A stretch of 10,535 nucleotides of DNA from an uncultured Arcobacter sp. (GTDB lineage: Bacteria > Campylobacterota > Campylobacteria > Campylobacterales > Arcobacteraceae): NCBI GenBank assembly GCA_937860115.1, contig CALMBI010000122.1, forward strand, positions 1-10,535, in the 5' to 3' direction. Shown in pieces: positions 6,037 through 10,535 of the stretch (position 1 is the first letter of the stretch; each line of letters opens with the position of its first letter). The position numbers and the translations under genes are program-made. The notes beneath the pieces were generated by a model. That model did not search any database. It was not told where the DNA came from and saw only the letters and a program-made list of their open reading frames with translations.

Positions 6037-6981
6037 ATGTCTACCCAATTAGATTTCTCCCGTCCACTAGTGGTCTTAGCACCACTAGCAGGATACACTG
6101 ACCTCCCTTTTCGAACTGTTGCAAAAAAATTTGGAGCTGATCTTACAATTAGTGAAATGATCAGTTCTAATGCACTTGCTTATGCAAATGATAGAACACT
6201 CAAAATGGTAGAAAAAGCACCAAATGAGGATCCTTATATTGTACAAATTTCTGGAAGTAAAACAGATATTATCCAAAGAGCTGTAGAAAAACTTAATGAA
6301 ATTGATGGGATTGATGGGATTGATCTTAATTGTGGTTGCCCTGCTCCAAAAGTATTTCATCATGGAAGTGGATCAAATCTACTTGGTGATCTTCCAAGAC
6401 TCCAATCTATTTTGAGTACAATAAAAAAATATTCAAATAAAAAATACACAACTGCAAAGGTACGAATTGGCGTAAATGAAAAAATTCCATATGATATAGC
6501 AAGAGCAGTTGAAGACGCTGGAGCTGATCTTATAAGTGTTCATGGAAGAACTAAAGCTGGAGCTTATAAAGCTGAAGTTGATTATGATGCAATTAAAGTG
6601 TTCAAAGATGCTGTAAAGATCCCAGTAATTGCTAATGGAGATATCACAAGCTACCAAAAAGCAAAAGATGTTTTAGCACACACTGGAGCAAATGGTGTTA
6701 TGATAGGAAGAGGAGCTGTTGGAAATCCTTGGATATTTCACCAAATAGCAACTGGTGAAGAATTTGTATCAAATGCACTGAAAAAAGAGATCATTAAGGA
6801 GCATTATGAAAGTATGATAGCTCACTATGGATATCATGGAATGGTTATGTTTAGAAAACATCTTCACACCTATTCAAAAGGTATTGATGGAGCAAGTGAA
6901 TTTAGACAAAAAGTGAACTACATCGTAGATATTCATGAGATGAGAGATATTATCGAATCATTCTTTCCAGAATTGGACTAG
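6037..6981 (+). CDS. dus: tRNA-dihydrouridine synthase
   Basis: A 314-residue FMN-dependent enzyme of the Dus family that reduces uridines in the D-loop of tRNA with NADPH. The start of the TIM barrel shows APLAGYTDLPFR (15-26), which binds flavin. DLNCGCPAPKV (96-106) contains the catalytic cysteine C101. KVRIG (141-145), SVHGRTKAG (167-175), IANGDI (198-203) and GVMIGRGAVGNPW (220-232) follow in the expected order. The overall pattern is closest to DusB, but I leave the subtype open because specificity cannot be read from the sequence. It starts 12 bases after the membrane-protein gene without a clear ribosome site. A nine-base repeat at 6301-6324 gives the peptide IDGIDGID just before the active site. 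Confidence 0.93.
   Translation: MSTQLDFSRPLVVLAPLAGYTDLPFRTVAKKFGADLTISEMISSNALAYANDRTLKMVEKAPNEDPYIVQISGSKTDIIQRAVEKLNEIDGIDGIDLNCGCPAPKVFHHGSGSNLLGDLPRLQSILSTIKKYSNKKYTTAKVRIGVNEKIPYDIARAVEDAGADLISVHGRTKAGAYKAEVDYDAIKVFKDAVKIPVIANGDITSYQKAKDVLAHTGANGVMIGRGAVGNPWIFHQIATGEEFVSNALKKEIIKEHYESMIAHYGYHGMVMFRKHLHTYSKGIDGASEFRQKVNYIVDIHEMRDIIESFFPELD
6301..6324 (+). repeat. Nine-base tandem repeat inside dus
   Basis: ATTGATGGG occurs twice and is followed by ATTGAT, giving 2.7 copies. It encodes IDGIDGID at residues 89-96, directly before the strand that leads to the catalytic cysteine. Gain or loss of a unit would stay in frame. Confidence 0.7.
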
Positions 6982-6993
6982 TATTGATTTGAT

Positions 6994-7983
6994 ATGATTG
7001 ATCCAAATCTTATCACGACACAAAAAAACCTCTTAGCTTTTAGTGGTGGGGTAGATTCCTCTGCCCTCTTTTTTATCCTTTTAGAAAACAATATTCAATT
7101 TGATATTTGCATCATTGATTATCATCAAAGAAAACAATCAAAAGAAGAAGTTGAATTCGCTAAAAATTTAGCTACGAAATATCAAAAAGAATGTTTTAGT
7201 ATAGATTATGTTGAAGAAAAATTTAGTGAAAAATCTGCTAGAGATTTTCGATATAAAATATTTGAGGAGATTATATCACAACATCAATACGAATCACTAA
7301 TTACAGCACATCAATTGAATGATACATTAGAGTGGTTTTTAATGCAACTTACTAAAGGTGCTGGACTTACTGAACTAATTGGGCTAGAAACGATCGAATA
7401 TCGCCAAAATTACATATTGTATAGACCATTATTAGAAAAAACAAAACAGGAGCTTCTTGACTATCTACAGACAAATAATCATCACTATTTTATAGATAGC
7501 ACCAATGATGATACAAAATACAAAAGAAATTATTTTAGGCATGAGTTTAGTGACAAACTAATAGACCTTTATCAAGATGGAATAACCAAAAGTTTTCAAT
7601 ATCTTAAAAATGATCTTGCAAGTTTAGATTTAAAAATAAAACCTTTTGTTTGTCATGAACTCTCAATTTATACTCTAGATACTAAAGATAATAATAAAAC
7701 AATTCGTTATATTGATAAAGAATTAAAACAACGTGGAGTTATTATCTCATCAAAAACAAGAGAGGAGATTCTCCTTCAAAAAGAGATTGTAATATCACAT
7801 CAATTTTCGATTGCAATAACACACAATCAAATTTGGATCTCACCATTTAATGAAACTCAAATGGAGAAACATTTTAAAGAGAAATGTCGAATTGCTAAAA
7901 TACCAAAAAAGATACGAGGATATTTATTTTATTTAATGAGTATTGGTGATCTACCAGATCAAATTTGGAAGTTTGGGAAGTAA
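6994..7983 (+). CDS. tilS: tRNA(Ile)-lysidine synthetase
   Basis: A 329-residue N-type ATP pyrophosphatase. The P-loop SGGVDSS lies at 17-23. SARDFRY (81-87) and AHQLNDTLEW (105-114) line the active site, and RPLL (144-147) and DSTNDDTKYKRN (168-179) are typical of TilS. TilS attaches lysine to cytidine 34 of the tRNA-Ile that has a CAU anticodon, so that it reads AUA, an essential function in AT-rich genomes. The protein is about 100 residues shorter than E. coli TilS (432) and close to the short Aquifex form, which lacks one C-terminal domain. The AHQLND stretch differs from the common AxHxDDQ pattern, a variation I believe occurs in the short forms. It begins 12 bases after dus with no obvious ribosome site. 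Its stop is 14 bases from the convergent def stop. Confidence 0.92.
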   Translation: MIDPNLITTQKNLLAFSGGVDSSALFFILLENNIQFDICIIDYHQRKQSKEEVEFAKNLATKYQKECFSIDYVEEKFSEKSARDFRYKIFEEIISQHQYESLITAHQLNDTLEWFLMQLTKGAGLTELIGLETIEYRQNYILYRPLLEKTKQELLDYLQTNNHHYFIDSTNDDTKYKRNYFRHEFSDKLIDLYQDGITKSFQYLKNDLASLDLKIKPFVCHELSIYTLDTKDNNKTIRYIDKELKQRGVIISSKTREEILLQKEIVISHQFSIAITHNQIWISPFNETQMEKHFKEKCRIAKIPKKIRGYLFYLMSIGDLPDQIWKFGK

Positions 7984-7997
7984 CCTACTAGCGATTA

Positions 7998-8555
7998 TTA
8001 CAATCTACTAGCTTTTTTACTTCTCTCTTTAAGTTCTTTTTTCCACTCTTTTTCAAATTTTTTTCTTTTCATAAAAGAGAGATTTTCTATAAAAACATGT
8101 CCAGTTAAATGTTCCATCTCATGTTGCCATGCTACAGCCATAAAACCTTCTGCTTCAAGTGATTTTTTATTGCCATATCTATCAAAATATTCAACAATAA
8201 TATGCTCAGCTCGTGTGATCTCTTCATAGTATCCAGGTATACTTAGACATCCCTCATTAAATACTTGAGTCCCATCTTTATGAGTGATCACAGGATTGAT
8301 AGCTTCAATAAGATTTTCTGCAAGCTGTAATCCATCACGATTTTCTAAATTACTCTCATCATCAACTGGTATATTAATAATAAGTACATTTAAGAGTACA
8401 CCAACCTGAACAGCAGCCAATCCAACTCCACCACGATAAATCATTGTTTCATTCATATCATCTAAAAGAGTATGAAGTTCACTATCAAAAGATTCCACAT
8501 CTTTTGATTGTTGTCTAAGAATCGGATTTGGATAAACTAAAATTTCTTTAATCAT
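7998..8555 (-). CDS. def: Peptide deformylase
   Basis: A 185-residue metallo-enzyme that removes the formyl group from the starting methionine of new proteins at the ribosome exit. All three deformylase motifs are present: GVGLAAVQ (43-50), EGCLS (101-105, metal ligand C103) and QHEMEHL (144-150, ligands H145 and H149, catalytic E146). The third motif has Glu where Asp is usual (HExDHL), a conservative change. The C-terminus (about 163-185) is a basic, lysine-rich tail that could contact the ribosome. It lies three bases after clpP, and its weak ribosome site lies inside the clpP end, so it probably depends on coupled translation in the tig-clpP-def unit. Confidence 0.95.
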   Translation of the reverse strand: MIKEILVYPNPILRQQSKDVESFDSELHTLLDDMNETMIYRGGVGLAAVQVGVLLNVLIINIPVDDESNLENRDGLQLAENLIEAINPVITHKDGTQVFNEGCLSIPGYYEEITRAEHIIVEYFDRYGNKKSLEAEGFMAVAWQHEMEHLTGHVFIENLSFMKRKKFEKEWKKELKERSKKASRL

Positions 8556-8558
8556 CTA

Positions 8559-9143
8559 TTACTCGTGATGTTCTATAACTTTATCAACAAGTCCATAAGC
8601 ACAAGCTTCTTCAGCACTCATAAAGTTATCTCTATCTGTATCAAGTTCAATTGTTTTGATATCTTGTCCTGTATGATTAGCAAGATGATGATTTAATGAA
8701 TCTTTGATTCTTTGAATCTCTTTAGCTTGAATTTGGATATCAGTTGCTTGACCTTGTGCTCCACCAAGTGGTTGATGAATCATAATTCTACTATTTGGTA
8801 AAGAGTACCTTTTCCCTTTTTTACCAGCACTTAATAAAAATGCACCCATAGAAGCAGCTTGTCCTACACAAATTGTACATACATCTGGTTTGATGTAATT
8901 CATAGTATCAAAAATACTCATTCCACTTGTTACAACACCACCTGGAGAATTGATATAAAGATAGATATCTTTTTCAGGATCTTCTGCTTCTAAGAATAAA
9001 AGCTGAGCGATGATAGTTGATGCTACTGCATCATTTACTTCACCACTTAACATTACAATTCTGTCTTTTAAAAGTCTAGAATAGATATCGTAGCTTCTCT
9101 CACCTCTTCCAGTTTGTTCTACTACTACAGGTATATATGCCAT
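8559..9143 (-). CDS. clpP: ATP-dependent Clp protease proteolytic subunit
   Basis: A 194-residue serine protease of normal length that forms the two-ring barrel working with ClpX or ClpA-type unfoldases in the cytoplasm. The catalytic triad is S98 in GQAASMGAF, H123 in RIMIHQPLGG and D172 in DTDRDNF. The INSPGG motif at 65-70 forms the oxyanion and handle region. The short N-terminus MAYIPVVVEQTGRGERSYDI is typical of the mature N-terminus, with little or no propeptide. AGGA lies seven bases before the ATG, inside the last codons of tig, from which it is separated by one base. Unlike the common tig-clpP-clpX order, def follows here. Confidence 0.97.
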   Translation of the reverse strand: MAYIPVVVEQTGRGERSYDIYSRLLKDRIVMLSGEVNDAVASTIIAQLLFLEAEDPEKDIYLYINSPGGVVTSGMSIFDTMNYIKPDVCTICVGQAASMGAFLLSAGKKGKRYSLPNSRIMIHQPLGGAQGQATDIQIQAKEIQRIKDSLNHHLANHTGQDIKTIELDTDRDNFMSAEEACAYGLVDKVIEHHE

Positions 9144-9144
9144 A

Positions 9145-10446
9145 TTATTTTCCTAATGCCTCATCTAAGATTTTATTCATTACTTTTGATTCGATCATTG
9201 ACATTTTAATCATTGGAAGATATCCAGCTTTTTCGTATTGCTCAATTAATGCTCTTCCATCTTGTCCACTCATCATCGCTTCGTAATATAATGTTTGTGT
9301 AACTTCTTGATCAGTTACTGTTACACCTTCTGCTTTTGCTAATGCATCGATAATAAATGTAGCTTTTACATTAGCTGTTGCTTCTGGTCTAGCTTCATCT
9401 TGCATTTTTTGTACCATATCAGGATTTGATCTTAAATTTTCGATCTCTTCTTCGCTCATAGCTCTAATTTTTGTATTTAAAGCTTGATTGATCTCTTGAT
9501 CTAAAATAAATGCTGGCAATGCAAAATCAATAGCATTTACTAAAGCTTCAGTATAAGCTGGTTTCACTTCTTCCATAAAATATGCATTTTTCTTTTGCAT
9601 TAAAATTTGCTCTTTTACTTTTTCTCTAAGCATTGCAACATCTGCATTTTCTTCATTAGGTAACATTTTTTTAGCGAAATCATCATTGATCTCTACTTTT
9701 TCTTTAGCTTGAATTTCATGTAATTTTACTTTAAATACTACATCTGCACCTGCTAAATCTTTTGAACCATAATTTTCTGGGAAAGTTACATTGATCTCTT
9801 TTTCTTCATCATATTTCATTCCAATAACTTGATCTTCAAATCCAGGAATAAAAGAGTTGCTTCCGATCTCTAATGTATATTGTTCAGCTTTTCCACCTGC
9901 AAATGGTACACCATCTTTGAACCCTTCAAAATCAATTACAGCAAAATCACCTGATTTTACAGCTCTAGCTCTTTTAATTTTTTCTAATGGAGCTCCTTGT
10001 GATGCATATTGATCTAATTGCTCATCAATCTCTGCATCTGTTACTTCAGGTGCATTCATAGCTGGGATACATGATTTATAATCACCTAAAACAACTTCTG
10101 GTTTGATACTAATTGTGATAGCAAATTCTACACTTCCATCTTCATTTTTATCAAATTTTGTAACTGCTGGCTCACCGATAATATCTTTATTATTAATGTT
10201 TAATTCTTTGATACCGTTTGATAAAGCATCTCTAACTGCTTCACCTTCCGCATCTTGTTTTAATTTTTCACCATATCTTGCTTTTACTACATTTAGAGGA
10301 ACTTTTCCTTTTCTAAACCCCTGAATATTCATAGTTTTAGCAGCTTGTGTTGCTATTTTGTTTAGATTATTTTCGATAGTTTGAGCAGAAATCGTACCTG
10401 CGATAGACGCGTTAGCTTCATCAATTTTAGTTGTATTAAAAGTCAT
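9145..10446 (-). CDS. tig: Trigger factor, ribosome-associated chaperone and prolyl isomerase
   Basis: A 433-residue chaperone that binds the ribosome exit and shields new chains. The ribosome-binding domain holds GFRKGK at 43-48, placing Phe-Arg-Lys at the same positions (44-46) as in E. coli. An FKBP-like prolyl isomerase domain follows at about 163-247 (VIDFEG, FIPGFEDQVIGM), then the helical chaperone domain. Two starts are possible. ATG at 10461 adds five residues but has no ribosome site. ATG at 10446 has GGAG nine bases upstream, formed by the first ATG and its next codon, and I chose it for that reason and for the alignment to E. coli. It is the first gene of the tig-clpP-def unit. 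Confidence 0.95.
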   Translation of the reverse strand: MTFNTTKIDEANASIAGTISAQTIENNLNKIATQAAKTMNIQGFRKGKVPLNVVKARYGEKLKQDAEGEAVRDALSNGIKELNINNKDIIGEPAVTKFDKNEDGSVEFAITISIKPEVVLGDYKSCIPAMNAPEVTDAEIDEQLDQYASQGAPLEKIKRARAVKSGDFAVIDFEGFKDGVPFAGGKAEQYTLEIGSNSFIPGFEDQVIGMKYDEEKEINVTFPENYGSKDLAGADVVFKVKLHEIQAKEKVEINDDFAKKMLPNEENADVAMLREKVKEQILMQKKNAYFMEEVKPAYTEALVNAIDFALPAFILDQEINQALNTKIRAMSEEEIENLRSNPDMVQKMQDEARPEATANVKATFIIDALAKAEGVTVTDQEVTQTLYYEAMMSGQDGRALIEQYEKAGYLPMIKMSMIESKVMNKILDEALGK

Positions 10447-10455
10447 ACTTGTAAA

Positions 10456-10459
10456 CTCC
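10456..10459 (-). promoter_or_regulatory. Ribosome binding site that decides the tig start
   Basis: On the minus strand the bases read ATGGAGTTTACAAGTATG. GGAG lies nine bases before the second ATG (10446) and overlaps the first ATG (10461). No purine-rich site precedes the first ATG, where the sequence is only A and T. Confidence 0.6.
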
Positions 10460-10478
10460 ATATTTTAAATTTTTGTGG

Positions 10479-10492
10479 ATTTTAGCCAAAAA
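10479..10492 (-). promoter_or_regulatory. Probable tig-clpP-def promoter
   Basis: The minus strand reads TTTTTGGCTAAAAT, a -10 box (TAAAAT) preceded by the same TTTTTGG string found before dksA. Transcription would begin near 10472, leaving a leader of about 26 bases to the preferred start. A second -10 box, a perfect TATAAT at 10520-10525, lies about 40 bases further upstream and could serve as an alternative promoter; its upstream part is cut by the window edge. Confidence 0.5.
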
Positions 10493-10535
10493 GAGATTAA
10501 GTTTTAGTTATCTTGGGTGATTATAATAGGGTATA

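Noticed and set aside
7985..8012. CTACTAGC direct repeat at 7985-7992 and 8005-8012, as a terminator or attachment site between tilS and def
   Set aside because: The copies are direct, not inverted, and part lies in the def coding end. No stem beyond four base pairs forms and there is no mobile-element gene nearby.

Overview
The window is AT-rich bacterial chromosome, densely packed with housekeeping genes. Several features point to the phylum Campylobacterota (formerly Epsilonproteobacteria). The order accD - rlmH - dksA - small membrane-anchored protein - dus matches, as I remember it, the C. jejuni block Cj0127c to Cj0123c. The MetK belongs to a divergent branch I associate with Arcobacter/Sulfurimonas-like organisms. 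Promoters look like extended -10 elements in T-rich DNA without a clear -35. I cannot fix the genus. There are no rRNA or tRNA genes, IS elements, CRISPR arrays or phage genes, and no gene-free stretch over 300 bases.

Layout. Positions 1-1085 on the plus strand hold the 3' end of panB (pantothenate synthesis) and, 21 bases on, an exported metallo-beta-lactamase-fold hydrolase. Positions 1086-1273 form an unusual leader before metK. It has a hairpin, then six direct copies of a ten-base core (TGGAAAACAA), the last of which contains the metK start codon. MetK follows (S-adenosylmethionine synthesis), then a gap with a perfect 12-bp hairpin and the accD promoter.

From 2639 to 7983 the plus strand carries accD (fatty-acid synthesis), a thiE-like gene, rlmH (23S rRNA methylation), dksA (stringent response) behind its own promoter, an unrecognised two-transmembrane protein, dus (tRNA dihydrouridine) and tilS (tRNA-Ile lysidine). 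This is mainly a translation and growth-control cluster, joined by very short gaps, one overlap, and one ribosome binding site that overlaps the preceding stop codon.

On the minus strand, converging on tilS with only 14 bases between, is tig - clpP - def: trigger factor, ClpP protease subunit and peptide deformylase. All three act on new or misfolded proteins. The genes lie 1 and 3 bases apart and are presumably one transcript from a promoter near the right edge.

Most of the window is ordinary conserved core genome. The parts most worth a second look are the repeat array before metK, the GC-rich discriminator at the dksA promoter, the divergent thiE-like gene inside the otherwise conserved accD-rlmH pair, and the conserved but unexplained membrane protein after dksA.
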